Assembly: GCA_024743405.1 (NCBI GenBank)
Contig: JANSWP010000054.1
Location: 1 to 48,420 of the forward strand
Direction: 5' to 3'
Length of the DNA: 48,420 nt
From: Bacteroidota bacterium
GTDB taxonomy: Bacteria > Bacteroidota > Bacteroidia > Chitinophagales > Saprospiraceae
Part shown: piece after piece, positions 1 to 10,400 of the stretch
Layout: the number at the start of each line of letters is the position of its first letter
Position numbering within the stretch: the stretch's first letter is position 1
Made by a program: the position numbers and the translations under genes
The notes under the pieces: model-generated
Database searches by the model: none
What the model saw: only the letters and a program-made list of their open reading frames with translations
Told to the model about the DNA's origin: nothing

Positions 1-170
1 GAAATAGTAGATTTTGGATTTTTGCAAGGCAAAAATATTTTTTGCGTTCGCCTTTGTACCTTCTTGCACAAGCCAGCGCAGGATGCAGGGCATCGGCGAG
101 TATTTTTAACGCCGTAAAAGTTCAAAAGATACATCGGCAAATGTCGGAGTTATTTTTTAGGCGTTACTAA
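1..170 (+). repeat. Intergenic core-element copy E1 (left end outside the window)
   Basis: This is a copy of the intergenic element family described in the findings. The core GCGAGTATTTTTAACG is at 96-111. The right terminal arm TTATTTTTTAGGCGTTACTA is at 150-169. It closely matches the reverse complement of the copy at 43251-43449, including the segment with CAAGCCAGCGCAG and the run GGCAAAAATA. By that comparison about 31 bases, including the left arm, lie before base 1. It ends 44 bases before the PorP/SprF-like gene, so it may sit in or beside that promoter. Confidence 0.8.
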
Positions 171-213
171 ACTTAATATTGCTCGCTTATTTAGAATCCT
201 GAACCATAGCATT

Positions 214-1281
214 ATGAAAATAAATTTTACTCTTTTTATTACTTTTTTAACCCTCACTTTTATTGTTTTTTCTACTGAGAATGCGGAGGCTCAAGATCCA
301 CAGTTTAGGCAATTTTATGCTGCACCGATGCATGTAAATCCTGCCATGACTGGAGTTCATTCCGGAAAATTTCGAGTTGGCGCCAACTACCGCCAACAAT
401 GGAATAGTGTTTTAGGAGATAATCCATTTAAAACAGTGGCGGCTAGTTATGATATGAAGTTTGGTGTTGGAAGAGATGATTTTTTCGCATTTGGGGCATC
501 TGCTTTGCAAGATTGGGCAGGTGAATCAAATTTCAAGCAAGTCAAAGGTGATTTGAGTGTTTCATATCTCAAAGCTTTGGGTGGAGGTTATCGTTCTGCG
601 GATCAGTTTTTGGTTGGCGGTGCCCAAGTTGGTGTTGGACAAAATTCAATTGATGTAAATGGCTTATGGTTTAGCAATCAATTTAACACCACCAACGAGC
701 AGATCGATTTTGGTGCGCCAACTGGTGAACCAGGGTTTTCGGATGCTACAGATATGTATTTGAATATGAATGCAGGTATTATGTGGTATGCGGTATTTGA
801 TCACAATGCAAGTGTTTATGTGGGTGGTGCTCTTCATCACATTAACGGACCTAAAGTATCTTTTATCGGAAATGATGGCGACGAAGTAATTCCGACTCGA
901 TGGGTTGGACAAGTCGGAGGAGAAGTCCCTTTTAATGACCAATTGAGTATTTTACCCGCTGTGATGGTTACAGGGCAAGGTCCTTCTATGCTAGCTATTT
1001 TTGGGTTTAACTTGAGGTTTACGAATAGAGATTGGCGAGAAGTAGCAATAAGAGCAGGTGTTTGGCCAAATTTGGTCAAAGATGAAATCGATAATTTCAG
1101 CATTCCAAATTATACGGTATCAACTACTTTAGAAATGGAGAGGGTACAGGTTGGGATTAGCTATGATGTTAATGCTAACAAACTTTCGGATCCTACCAAT
1201 GGCAGAGGTGGTGTCGAATTAAGTGTGATTTATGTGCACCCTGGTTCGCGAAAAGAAAAAGTAAGTTGCCCTAAGTATTAG
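214..1281 (+). CDS. PorP/SprF family type IX secretion system membrane protein
   Basis: A 355-residue outer-membrane protein with a signal peptide (hydrophobic residues about 5-20, likely cleaved after AEA at 24-26). The mature N-terminus has the family hallmark PQFRQFYAAPMHVNPAMTG (residues 29-47), followed by an alternating beta-barrel pattern with RVGANYRQQW. PorP/SprF proteins are needed for secretion or attachment of T9SS cargo, and SprF is the partner of the adhesin SprB. Many Bacteroidota carry several paralogues, each beside a large cargo gene with a type B C-terminal domain. Two such cargo genes lie in this window (3114-5135 and 12326-15856), but neither is directly adjacent on the same strand, so pairing is only a guess. 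A one-mismatch version of the -7 box (TAATATTG) lies upstream. The family call is firm; the partner is unknown. Confidence 0.9.
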   Translation: MKINFTLFITFLTLTFIVFSTENAEAQDPQFRQFYAAPMHVNPAMTGVHSGKFRVGANYRQQWNSVLGDNPFKTVAASYDMKFGVGRDDFFAFGASALQDWAGESNFKQVKGDLSVSYLKALGGGYRSADQFLVGGAQVGVGQNSIDVNGLWFSNQFNTTNEQIDFGAPTGEPGFSDATDMYLNMNAGIMWYAVFDHNASVYVGGALHHINGPKVSFIGNDGDEVIPTRWVGQVGGEVPFNDQLSILPAVMVTGQGPSMLAIFGFNLRFTNRDWREVAIRAGVWPNLVKDEIDNFSIPNYTVSTTLEMERVQVGISYDVNANKLSDPTNGRGGVELSVIYVHPGSRKEKVSCPKY

Positions 1282-1299
1282 TTTTAGATTATCCGGATA

Positions 1300-1455
1300 A
1301 GAGTATGTCTAAATTTTTACTTCCTAAAAATCAACGCTTTATGAACCTGCCTTTCAAATTATTAAGGGAGTTTGCCGAGGCAAACTCCCTTAATAATTTA
1401 TCGCCAGAACCATAAATCATTGATTCTCAATTTGTAAAATTTTTAGACATACTCT
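1300..1455. repeat. MITE-like element with long terminal repeats and a central perfect palindrome
   Basis: The left end AGAGTATGTCTAAATTTTTA (1300-1319) is repeated inverted at 1434-1455 with one extra base, giving terminal inverted repeats of about 21 bp. A perfect 21-bp stem with a GA loop sits near the centre (1356-1399). The element fills the gap between the convergent PorP/SprF-like and MATE genes. It does not carry the GAGTATTTTTAACG core of the other elements, so I treat it as a separate family. No second copy is visible in the window. Confidence 0.6.
1356..1399. terminator. 44-nt palindrome, 21-bp perfect stem, possible bidirectional terminator
   Basis: The left arm (1356-1376, ending GGGAGTTTGCC) and right arm (1379-1399, starting GGCAAACTCCC) are exact reverse complements around the dinucleotide GA. 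It lies between two convergent genes, where a shared terminator is expected. Neither side has a long T run beyond the AT-rich foot of the stem, so termination is inferred from position and stem strength. It is also the centre of the element at 1300-1455. Confidence 0.5.
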
Positions 1456-1465
1456 AAATCAATCT

Positions 1466-2803
1466 TTATACTTCTAATTTATACCATTCTTTTCCTTTCA
1501 GATACCAACCTGTAATTACCAGCATTAACGTCCAATAAAAGATTTCGGAAGCCCAAGCCCAGGGAAGCCCTCCAGTCGTATATTCTACGACCACATAAAT
1601 GAAGCCTAAGTAACCTATGGCACAGACTGTTTGCATTTTTAACCCAAACCAAGTCGCCCCAGTACCCGTTAATCCATTAAAAAATACACCTCCGATAGAA
1701 AACACAGTTAAAATACCCAATAAAATGTAAAAAATAGGTTGGGTCTCTTTGATCAAAGACATGTCTTCAGATCCTAATAGAGGATACAATATCGTCTCTG
1801 GAAAAAAGACAATAGGAAGTGCCAATGCCATGGTAGTCCAAAAGCAAAGTACTGCCGTTTTCCAAATCATTGGAATAACCGCTTCTCTTCTATTTGAACC
1901 AATAAAACCACTTACAAGTGTATTTACGCCACTTGCATAACCCCAAGTTGGGATGGAGAGAACTAAATAAATCATTCTGGCAAGATTGGAGATTGCCAGT
2001 TCTCGCTCACCCATATTTTCCACAATTCCGAAGAATAAAAACCAACTTCCTAACCCAACAATCGCTTGAGCGACCACGGGCGTTCCAAGTTTATACTGTT
2101 GTTTAATCAGGGGTACATCTATATCAGGCATAGTAAAAAGCTGAAATGCTTTTACTTTTTTATCAAATAGAATGTAGACTAAAAAGACAGCAAAAGCGAC
2201 TATCTCAGCAATTGTACTTGCCAAACCTGCTCCAGCAATGCCCATTTCTGGTAACCCCCAATGACCGAATATCAGTGCATAATTGAGCACCCCATTTACA
2301 ATAGCCAAAATCAACACATCTACCATTATAAAAGCGGTTTTGGCGATGCCCGTATAAAGGGCAATAATCGCTACACCTATGTAACTAAAAAATACACCCC
2401 AAGAGCGATATTCTAGGTATTCCAGACTTTTTAGATAGACAATTTCTGTATTGAGAAACAGCTTAAAAAACCATCCGCAACCATATTGCATAAAAAGAAA
2501 CATGACCAATGCTAGTCCTAATTCAAAATAAAGCATGGCATAAAAGGTTCGTCCGATTTGATGCTCATTCTTTTCACCCATTCTCCGGGCAATCATTATT
2601 TGACCTCCTTTTGAAAATCCATATCCGATGGCAGCAACCACCAAATAAAAAACGCTAACAAATCCGATAGTGGCAAAGTCAGCTTCACTTTTATGAAATA
2701 GGAAGATGCTGTCTGTCAGGGCAATAAGATTTTGGACAGCAGACCCCAACATGATTGGGGTAGAAATGGCTAGTATTTGTTTATATGAAGTATTGAGTCG
2801 CAT
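1466..2803 (-). CDS. MATE family efflux transporter (DinF/NorM type)
   Basis: A protein of 445 residues with about twelve hydrophobic segments. The N-terminal LNTSYKQILAISTPIMLGS and the internal GFSKGGQIMIARRMGE are typical of MATE transporters, which export drugs and other small molecules in exchange for H+ or Na+. The start is ATG at 2801-2803. The longest open frame runs four codons further, but its TTG lies inside the promoter box TACCTTTG (2820-2813), so it cannot be the start. The mRNA leader would then be only a few bases. The gene is convergent with the PorP/SprF-like gene. The substrate cannot be read from the sequence. Confidence 0.9.
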   Translation of the reverse strand: MRLNTSYKQILAISTPIMLGSAVQNLIALTDSIFLFHKSEADFATIGFVSVFYLVVAAIGYGFSKGGQIMIARRMGEKNEHQIGRTFYAMLYFELGLALVMFLFMQYGCGWFFKLFLNTEIVYLKSLEYLEYRSWGVFFSYIGVAIIALYTGIAKTAFIMVDVLILAIVNGVLNYALIFGHWGLPEMGIAGAGLASTIAEIVAFAVFLVYILFDKKVKAFQLFTMPDIDVPLIKQQYKLGTPVVAQAIVGLGSWFLFFGIVENMGERELAISNLARMIYLVLSIPTWGYASGVNTLVSGFIGSNRREAVIPMIWKTAVLCFWTTMALALPIVFFPETILYPLLGSEDMSLIKETQPIFYILLGILTVFSIGGVFFNGLTGTGATWFGLKMQTVCAIGYLGFIYVVVEYTTGGLPWAWASEIFYWTLMLVITGWYLKGKEWYKLEV

Positions 2804-2812
2804 GACCAGTGA

Positions 2813-2820
2813 CAAAGGTA
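2813..2820 (-). promoter_or_regulatory. Bacteroidota -7 promoter box for the MATE gene
   Basis: Reading the minus strand, TACCTTTG matches the Bacteroidota -7 consensus TAnnTTTG and ends nine bases before the ATG at 2803. Transcription starting a few bases downstream would give a nearly leaderless message. No clear -33 TTTG is visible. Confidence 0.55.
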
Positions 2821-2928
2821 GGAAACGGAGATGCTAGGTTCAAAGTTCAGGGGGCATATTTTGAGGTTTTTCGATGAATCTTGAAAAGATGTCCGTTAAC
2901 AAAATAAATAATGGATATCAATTACCTT

Positions 2929-3014
2929 TTAGGCTCGTAGGCAAAATTCAAAACCAATAAGATGTCTGTAATTCTTTCTTTGCAGATTGCTGCTCTCACC
3001 AGAAAAAAATCTTA
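2929..3014 (-). repeat. Dispersed repeat copy R1, coding-like
   Basis: On the minus strand this segment aligns with 34484-34566. Both contain GAGAGCAGCAATCTG and read in one shared frame as GESSNL(Q/K)RKNYR..IGF, ending at the same TAA. Differences fall mostly at first and third codon positions. It lies between a T9SS cargo gene and a membrane-protein gene on the same strand, the same setting as the other copy. It could be a remnant of a gene's 3' end or a structured non-coding repeat. No shared start codon is visible. Confidence 0.55.
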
Positions 3015-3097
3015 TTCGCCTATTTGATTTTCCTGTCGCTATAGACGACGGTTTTTTGAATGATAGGGAAACATTCAAGTGAATGAACTGCAAGCGG

Positions 3098-3119
3098 ATG
3101 ATTTGGAATTCCATCATCT
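3098..3119 (-). other. Imperfect palindrome over the cargo-gene stop codon
   Basis: GATGA and TCATC flank the exact palindrome TGGAATTCCA with a two-base bulge. It overlaps the TGA stop (3116-3114). It could be a weak terminator or mRNA 3' stem; no T run follows. Confidence 0.3.
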
Positions 3120-5135
3120 AACTAGGGTAATGGTACCAAAATAAACTTCTTGTCTACCATCAATGAATTCAACTTCTATAAAGTAGGGATAAACGCCAGA
3201 GTTAACTGGTTGACCATTCAAAAGCCCATCCCATCCTACTGTTGGATCATTGGCTTGGATATCTTTCTTTTCAAATATCATCCCTCCCCAACGATGGAAA
3301 ACTTGAAAGTGATTGATCGATTCAATGTTTTGTATTCCATTGACAAAAAATACATCATTCGAACCATCACCGTTTGGAGAGAATATATTGGGAATATAAA
3401 CACAAGATTGACGATTAATCGTTAATACCGTTTTTACTGAGGCGGTGCAATTATTCTCATCTGCAATACTTAATTCATATGCTGTTGATAATAAAGGGTT
3501 TGCGATTGGGTTTAAACAAGAGTCACAGCTTAATCCTTGACCAGGAACCCATTGAATGAAGGATAATTCATTTTCGTCTCGATTGGTTAAGGCAGGCAAA
3601 ATTAGGGACTCGCCTAATTTAATTTCCAAAGCGGGTTCTATGTCTAATATAAGTTCTTCTAATTCCATAATTTGGAAAGTGGTATCATATTCACAACCAA
3701 TTTCGTCTTTAATTATTAAATGATAATTATCAATGGGGAGCAATGGGAAATTCAATAAAGCAGTAAAGGTCGAATCATCCAAAGAGAAGCGATAGGGTGG
3801 GTTACCACCTTCAATAGATTCAATTGAAAAAGATCCAGAAGATTCTCCAAAGCATGGTTGATTGATCGAAAATTGGACACTTTCTGGTACTTTTTCATTC
3901 AGCTCAACTGTCACCGTATCTTTTGAAACACAACCATTTTCTTCATTTAGAATAGACAGGAAATAATTTCCCTCCACACCAATCTCTGGAAACAAAGTAT
4001 TCCCTCCTGAGAGAATATTTCCATTATCAGTCGTCCAATTATAAGTGAAATTATTCCCTTTTGAAGAATTGCCTCCATCTAAAACTAATGTTGGATACAC
4101 GCAATTTAACTCTTGATTTCCTCCTGCATTAGCAATTGGTGTTTGAATGTCAATCAAAACCTCTACAGTATCACTTTTTTGACATCCAGATTGATTATCA
4201 ATTACCGTAAAAATATACTCACCAGGGTCTTCGACTTCCAAAGAGAGGATATCGACTCCCAATAATTCGCCATTTAAATTTCTCCATTCATACGAAAGAT
4301 TTTGACCAGAAGAATAATTCTCTGGGCTAATAACTACCTTAAAATTTGTAAGGCAATTAATAGTCTCTGGAAGAGCTAATTCTGCAATTATTTCCTCTGA
4401 ATCAAGAGCTTCTATTGTCACCGTATCTTTGCATAATGTAATGGTGTCTATAGCAAAAATGGTATAGTCTCCGGTAGCTCCAATATCAATAATTGGTTCG
4501 GAAGGGGTAGATAAAATATCCCCATTTTGTGTAACCCAAAAGTATAACGTATTGACTCCTCCTGTAAAATTATCTTCCACTTCAATAGAAGATTCTGTCT
4601 CTCCTTGACAGAAATAAACAGGATTGTCAACGGCTACCAAGAAGTTTGGTGAAACCGTTTGCCCGCTCAAAACTTCAATTTCGAAATCACATACGTCGCC
4701 CCCTTTACCATCTAAAAGCAAGTAATATTTTTCACCGATAATTAAGTTGGTAGAATTGAGGGTGAATGCAGGTGCTCCACCTCCAGCAGGGTCGAAACAA
4801 TTGGAAGCAGATACGAAAAAATTGCAATCGTCTGTTTGTAATATATGCCCTTGCATACCTGCATTATTGTTGCAATTGTCTGGAGTAATTCTAATACTCA
4901 AATTGGCAGAACCGGCTACAAATGCTAACCAACTAGCATTTTCAACAACCCCACAAAAGGCATTCGGAGTAGGCTGTGGATTGTTTCCCAATGAGGTAGA
5001 ACAATATCCATTCAAATCACATAAAACGGGTGCATTTAAGCAGGTTAAGGAAGGGGGCTCAGGAATATTACATTGACTATATGACCAGTTTTGACAAAGA
5101 AAACATATAATCAATATGGAAGTAATTAATTTCAT
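3114..5135 (-). CDS. Secreted protein with T9SS type B (gliding motility-associated) C-terminal domain
   Basis: A protein of 673 residues with a signal peptide (MKLITSILIICFLCQ). The N-terminal part is a cysteine-rich pre-peptidase-like module (residues about 25-155). Immunoglobulin-like/PKD-like segments follow (about 165-425), then an SprB-like repeat starting QPCFGESSGSF and a bacterial Ig-like segment. The last 95 residues (from YIPNIFSPNGDGSNDVF) are the type B C-terminal sorting domain (CHU_C), with WDGLLNGQPVNSGVYPYF near the end. Such proteins cross the outer membrane through T9SS and usually stay surface-bound. I start at the ATG at 5133-5135 because the signal peptide begins there; the open frame extends 20 codons further with no signal character. 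The function beyond surface display or adhesion is unknown. Confidence 0.88.
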   Translation of the reverse strand: MKLITSILIICFLCQNWSYSQCNIPEPPSLTCLNAPVLCDLNGYCSTSLGNNPQPTPNAFCGVVENASWLAFVAGSANLSIRITPDNCNNNAGMQGHILQTDDCNFFVSASNCFDPAGGGAPAFTLNSTNLIIGEKYYLLLDGKGGDVCDFEIEVLSGQTVSPNFLVAVDNPVYFCQGETESSIEVEDNFTGGVNTLYFWVTQNGDILSTPSEPIIDIGATGDYTIFAIDTITLCKDTVTIEALDSEEIIAELALPETINCLTNFKVVISPENYSSGQNLSYEWRNLNGELLGVDILSLEVEDPGEYIFTVIDNQSGCQKSDTVEVLIDIQTPIANAGGNQELNCVYPTLVLDGGNSSKGNNFTYNWTTDNGNILSGGNTLFPEIGVEGNYFLSILNEENGCVSKDTVTVELNEKVPESVQFSINQPCFGESSGSFSIESIEGGNPPYRFSLDDSTFTALLNFPLLPIDNYHLIIKDEIGCEYDTTFQIMELEELILDIEPALEIKLGESLILPALTNRDENELSFIQWVPGQGLSCDSCLNPIANPLLSTAYELSIADENNCTASVKTVLTINRQSCVYIPNIFSPNGDGSNDVFFVNGIQNIESINHFQVFHRWGGMIFEKKDIQANDPTVGWDGLLNGQPVNSGVYPYFIEVEFIDGRQEVYFGTITLVR

Positions 5136-5360
5136 TTTTTTAAACCTTGAAGTATTCAGGGCAAATATTGTAGAATTTATGGGATAATTCTTCAAGTCTA
5201 GTTATAAAAAGCTAAGATTGAATAAATGAAGACGGACTAAATTAGCTAGGTGTCAGTTTATAAGGGTAAATGGGTTTTAAATTTAGTTACTTGTAAATCA
5301 GTACAATCCTATTAAATTTGCAAGCAATTCTAACAGCTTCTAAATCCATTAAATTAGAAA
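5136..5360. other. Divergent promoter region between cargo gene and Nudix regulator
   Basis: This 225-bp gap separates two divergent genes. The plus-strand promoter is listed separately. On the minus side AATATTTG (5166-5159) differs from the -7 consensus at its first base and is a possible promoter for the secreted protein. NrtR-type regulators often bind palindromes in their own upstream region, but I could not pick one out with confidence. Confidence 0.4.
5291..5320 (+). promoter_or_regulatory. Complete Bacteroidota promoter for the Nudix regulator
   Basis: TTG at 5291-5293 and TAAATTTG at 5313-5320 are separated by 19 bases, the spacing expected between the -33 and -7 elements. The predicted transcript starts about 35 bases before the ATG at 5361. 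Confidence 0.6.
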
Positions 5361-6074
5361 ATGTCTCATACCTATAAATACCCTCGTCCTTCCGTCACTG
5401 TTGATTGTATTATTTTTGGTTTGGATGCAAGTAACAAATTAAAAGTTTTACTCATTCAACGAGCAAACGACCCTTATAAAGATTATTGGGCATTGCCAGG
5501 TGGTTTTGTGGTTATGGATGAAGATTTGGAAGCAGCAGCTTTGCGTGAATTAGAAGAAGAGACTGGAGTGAAAAATGTTTTTATTGAGCAATTATTTACA
5601 TTTGGAACACCTAACCGGGATCCACGAGGGCGGGTGATTACTGTAGCCTACTATGCCCTAATCAACTTGACAGAACACCCTGTTAAAGCGGCTTCAGATG
5701 CTAGAAATGTTAAGTGGTTTGAGATCGACCAACTACCGCAGTTAGCCTTTGACCATCAGGTTATTTTTGAAACGGCGATCAATCGACTTCGTGCGAAGGT
5801 TCGTTATCAGCCTATTGGATTTGAACTATTACCGGATGAATTTACCCTGCCTCAATTACAAAGATTGTATGAAACAATTCTCGGAATGGAGCTGAATAAA
5901 CGAAATTTTCGAACGCGTATTTTGAAAATGGGAATTCTTAAAGAGGTCGGTCGGCAGCAAGGCGTTTCGCATCGTCCGGCTCGGATTTATAGTTTTGATA
6001 AGGAAAAATACGAAGCATTCGTAAAGGAAAAAGCCGAGCATTTGGTAAAACGAGGTGTTGATTTTGAAGTGTAG
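5361..6074 (+). CDS. NrtR-like Nudix domain transcriptional regulator
   Basis: A 237-residue protein. Residues about 10-140 form a Nudix domain with a complete Nudix box, G48 to V70 (GFVVMDE, then REL and EEETGV), matching Gx5Ex7REUxEExGU. Residues about 150-237 (ending [14 protein letters not shown]) look like the winged-helix DNA-binding domain of NrtR-type regulators. In characterised members the Nudix fold senses ADP-ribose or sugar metabolites and the protein represses NAD or sugar-use genes. The catalytic residues are intact, so hydrolysis is not excluded. The next genes on the strand are sbcD and sbcC, after an 83-bp gap; a functional link is not evident. The ligand is unknown. Confidence 0.85.
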   Translation: MSHTYKYPRPSVTVDCIIFGLDASNKLKVLLIQRANDPYKDYWALPGGFVVMDEDLEAAALRELEEETGVKNVFIEQLFTFGTPNRDPRGRVITVAYYALINLTEHPVKAASDARNVKWFEIDQLPQLAFDHQVIFETAINRLRAKVRYQPIGFELLPDEFTLPQLQRLYETILGMELNKRNFRTRILKMGILKEVGRQQGVSHRPARIYSFDKEKYEAFVKEKAEHLVKRGVDFEV

Positions 6075-6157
6075 CTACCCAATCATGTGGATAACTTCAA
6101 TTTGCAGGCTACCCAAACCTTTCTAACTTGTCTTCCTTTTCTACTTGATGTAAAACT

Positions 6158-7375
6158 ATGAAAATCTTACACACCTCAGATTGGCATTTAGGACAAAAAT
6201 TACTTTCCAATGATCGTTTTGAAGAACATCAATTGGCACTCGATTGGTTGATTGATTTAATTGAAAAAGAAGCTATTGAAATATTGATTATTTCGGGAGA
6301 TATTTTTGACGTTTATAATCCTCCAAATTATGCCCGAGAACAGTATTTTCGATTTCTTAAAAAAATGGTTGCTACTTGTTGTCAACACATTATTATTACG
6401 GCCGGCAATCACGATAGTCCTTCTATGTTAGGGGCTTCGAGAGAGGTTTTGCAATTACTTGATATTCAAGTTGTAGTGGGTGTGAAAGAAGATGTGAAGG
6501 ACGAAATTATTGAAATAAAAAATGGAAAAAATGAATTGGTAGGAATTGTCGCTGCGATCCCCTTTTTGAGAGATGAAGATATTCGAAAATCTGTGGCAGG
6601 ACAGACTGACTTAGAGCGAAGCGAACAAGTTAAAAAGGCCATATATGATCATTATCAAGCAGTTGGAAAAGCGGTTGAAAAGTATGCTAGAAAAAACATT
6701 CCATTAATCGCCACTGGGCACCTTTATGCGAAAGGGGCTGAAGCTTCAGGTAAACAAGACAATATTTATATAGGAAATATTGAAAACATTGAAGCGGAAC
6801 AATTTCCAACCGTTTTTGATTACATCGCTTTAGGTCATATACATCGATCGCAAAAGGTCGGAGGGATAGAAAAAATACGGTATTGTGGTTCATTAATTCC
6901 ATTGAGCTTTTCGGAAACAAAAGATGAAAAGGGCGTTTTGATCTTAGATTTTGAAGGCAAAAAACTGAAGGAAATAAATACAGTTTTAGTCCCCATTTTT
7001 CGAAGATTAAAAACTATTGAAGGAACCATTGAGGAAGTAAAAGAAAGCCTAATAAATTTTGCTCAAAAAGAAAGAACTATGAAACCATGGGTAGAAATAG
7101 TCATTCACACAGAACAGCCCATTTTGAATTTACATACTGACCTTCAAGAGTTTACTTCAGAAATGAATTTGGAACTTTTGAAAATATCTGTCAAACGAAA
7201 GCACCTGACTTTGGAAGAACAAATTGAAGAGATTGATTTAATGAGCGTTGATCATTTTGAAGTTTTTGAAAGAAAATGTGCAAGTAACGGGACACAACCA
7301 GAAGAGATGAATGAATTGAGAGGGACTTACAGAGAACTGTCTGAAAAATTGGAAGATATTCTTTCTGAAGATTAA
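6158..7375 (+). CDS. sbcD: DNA repair nuclease subunit SbcD
   Basis: A 405-residue protein with the metallophosphoesterase motifs of Mre11/SbcD in order: D8-W-H10, G47-D48, N84-H85-D86, then TGHLY and GHIHRS further on. The C-terminal part (about 280-405) is the capping and SbcC-binding region. SbcD is the Mn2+-dependent nuclease of the SbcCD complex, which cuts DNA hairpins and protein-blocked ends. The length matches the family (about 380-420). sbcC follows after 80 bp on the same strand, the usual arrangement. The role is relevant here because the window is rich in long palindromes, which are SbcCD substrates in other bacteria. Confidence 0.95.
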   Translation: MKILHTSDWHLGQKLLSNDRFEEHQLALDWLIDLIEKEAIEILIISGDIFDVYNPPNYAREQYFRFLKKMVATCCQHIIITAGNHDSPSMLGASREVLQLLDIQVVVGVKEDVKDEIIEIKNGKNELVGIVAAIPFLRDEDIRKSVAGQTDLERSEQVKKAIYDHYQAVGKAVEKYARKNIPLIATGHLYAKGAEASGKQDNIYIGNIENIEAEQFPTVFDYIALGHIHRSQKVGGIEKIRYCGSLIPLSFSETKDEKGVLILDFEGKKLKEINTVLVPIFRRLKTIEGTIEEVKESLINFAQKERTMKPWVEIVIHTEQPILNLHTDLQEFTSEMNLELLKISVKRKHLTLEEQIEEIDLMSVDHFEVFERKCASNGTQPEEMNELRGTYRELSEKLEDILSED

Positions 7376-7455
7376 AATATGCTCTAAGTTCCTTATGGTG
7401 TCTATTTTATTTCTCTCTTGAAAAAACAGAAAAAACATGTTCGAAATAGGAGAAA

Positions 7456-10400
7456 ATGAAAATATTAAAAATAGCGATAAAAAATCTGAATTCACTCAAA
7501 CTTCAAACGGAGATTGATTTCGCATCCCCTCCTTTGAGTATGACAGGTTTGTTTGCGATTACTGGAGATACAGGAGCTGGAAAAACGACCTTGCTTGATG
7601 CTATTACCTTGGCATTGTACAAAAAGACCCCAAGGGGGAGAGAGGATGAGGTAATGACATATGGGACGACGGATTGTTTCGCAGAAATTGAGTTTGAGGT
7701 AAAAGGAATAACCTACCGAAGCCGATATACCCGGCGGCGAGCCCATGCTAAAACCAGTGGAAATTTGCAGGCTCCAAACATGGAATTGGCCATCGTAGAG
7801 CCGGGGGAAGAAGAAGGAAAAATTATTGCATCAACGCTGAAAGCTGTTCCAAAAAAAGTTGCAGAGATAACTGGGTTAAACTATGAGCAATTTTGCCGCT
7901 CGGTGATGTTAGCTCAAGGAGAATTTGCGGCATTCTTGAATGCAGAATCGAAGAAGAGAGGAGAGTTATTAGAGCAAATTACTGGGACACATATCTATGG
8001 TGAATTATCAAAAGCAGCTCATAAAAAGGCTAGAATTGAAAAGCAAAAACTAGAAGATTTAGATAGGCAATTGGCTGCCTTTCAATTGCTTAATAACCTA
8101 GAAATTAAAGAATTAAAGTTAGTATTGAGAGACATTGAAAAGGATTCAAAAAGCAAGGGAAAAGAGCGAGAAAATCTTAGGAAAAAAGTGGATTGGATAG
8201 AGAGAGTAGAAAGATTGAGTCAACAAAAACTTGAAAGTGAACTGAAATTAGCTGATTTGGATCGACAAATGTTGGAACGAGTGGAAGATTTTGAAAAGTT
8301 AGATTTGCATGAAAAAACGGTTCCATTTCAAGCAGATTTCAAGGCGTTAGAAAATATAGTTTTAAGTCAAAAGGAATTGAATGTAGAATGTGAAAGTTGG
8401 CGGTATTCGGAAGCAGATTTGAGTGTGAAATCGAAGGAAAATGAAGCTCAATTTTTATTAATAAAATCACAGCTTTCAGATCTTAAAAAGGAAAAAAATG
8501 AGCAAGAAAAATTGTTTCGGAAAGTGGAAAGTTTGGATGTGAAAATTTCTGAAAAGGAAAAACCAATCATTCAGTTAAAAGCAGATTTAAAGGAACAAAA
8601 ACATGCTAAAGCTTCTGCTGATTTGGCATACCAAGGTTTTGAGAATGAATTGATAAAACAGCAAAAAATATTTGGTCAAATAAAAGACTGGTTAGTGGCT
8701 AAAAGTCATTTTGAAGGATTAGAAAGAGAGATGACAAAAATTGATCAAATGACGGATTTGATTAAGAAAAGTCATGAGTCGAAGAAGGATTTGGATTCCG
8801 AAATTTCGGTCATTCAAGAGCAGTTTGAAAAGGTGAAATTGGATTTTGAAAGTCGTCAAAAACAGTTGGAAAATGCTAATTTGGAATGGTCAATATTAAC
8901 GGACAGTTTTAAAGAATTAACACCAGAACATTTTGTTACAAGCCGAAATGAATTATTGAATAATTTGCAGCAGGGAATCGAGAAACTAGGACTTGGGGCT
9001 CAAAAGTTGGGTCGGTTAAAAGAATTGAGTGAGCAATATGAGATGCTTTTGGAAAAACTGAATTCAAGGAAAGAAGAAGTGGAAAGTTTGGTGCGCGAGG
9101 GTAATTATTTGAATATGAAATTGTTAAGTATGGATGATTACCGGACGGAGCTGAGAAGTGAATTATCAATGAGAGAAGGGCTTTATCAACAACAGTTGAA
9201 AATCGCTAATTATGAGGTACATCGGACTGAATTAGCAGACGGGGAAGCTTGTCCACTTTGTGGTTCGGAATCGCATCCTTTTTGTGAAAATGCTGAATTT
9301 AAACCCTACATAAATGAAACGAAAAGAGATTATGAAAAAGCTAAAAATAGCCTAGAAAAAGTACAAAGCAATTATTCAGAATTAGTCAATCGGAGTCGTG
9401 ATTTGTTTCTAACTATCGATAAATTTTATGGTAAAAATGACGAAGGGGGAGAGGTGCAGGCTATTAACCATGAGATAAATATAATCGAAGATAAAATTTC
9501 AAAATTAGCCCCAGGTTTTGAATTTGGGGAGTTTGGATTAACGCGGAAGGACAATTTGAAAAACTTGATTTCTGTTGTTGAGGAACAATTGGAAACTCAA
9601 CGGAAGGTTCGTTCTTCCTTGACGGAATTGAATTTGAAAATTGAGATTAAAGAAAAGGAAATTAATGATATGAAACAGTTGGTGAATGAATTGAATTTGG
9701 TGTTTCATAATTATGACAGTAAACTAAAAAACTTGAATCAGCGAAGGGCTGAGTATGAGGTAGAATTTGAAGCGGCAACACAAAAGCTCAGGGCGCTTTT
9801 GGCAAAATATAGAGTGGAAATGAAAAAAGGGGCGGTTTCAAAATTGAGAACAGATCTTGCTGATTATACAATAAAGAAGGAGGAGAAATCGAAGCTAGAA
9901 AACGAAATGGAGGTCTTGAAAACAAGGTTAGAGGAATCGAAAAAAAGTCTGTTCGTTTTAGAAAAGGGAATCGGGAAATTGGAAGTTACTCTTGATAAAA
10001 ATTCGAAAGTATTCAGTCGGTTAAAAGAAGATCGATTTGGGCTATTTGAAGAAAAAAACGTTCAAACGGAAAGAATTATTTCACAAAAAATATTGGAAAC
10101 AAAGGAGGAGGATTTTATTAGGTTAAATCAGGATAGAGAAGCGTTGAATTTGAAACGAAAAGCAGCTGAAAGTGCATGGAAAGAAGCAGACAAAAGATTG
10201 AAAAAAGTTAATCTAGAGATTGAAAAAGAAAAGCAAAAATTAGAAAAAAATATTGTAAAAAAAGGATTCGAAACTTTGGAACAATTCCGAAATTCTATTT
10301 TGAATCAAACTGAATTCACTAAAATTCAAAATCAAAGAAATCGGTTTAATGAGTTGATTATCAAGGTAAAAGAGAGATTTGATTCGGTAGATAAAGAATT

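Noticed and set aside
1300-1455. Membership of the element at 1300-1455 in the main family because of CGAGGCAAA at its centre
   Set aside because: That match is part of its own palindrome. The GAGTATTTTTAACG block and the inner hairpin order are missing.
4747-5076. 109-residue open frame antisense to the type B cargo gene
   Set aside because: It is a shadow of the cargo protein's N-terminal domain, without promoter or family features.
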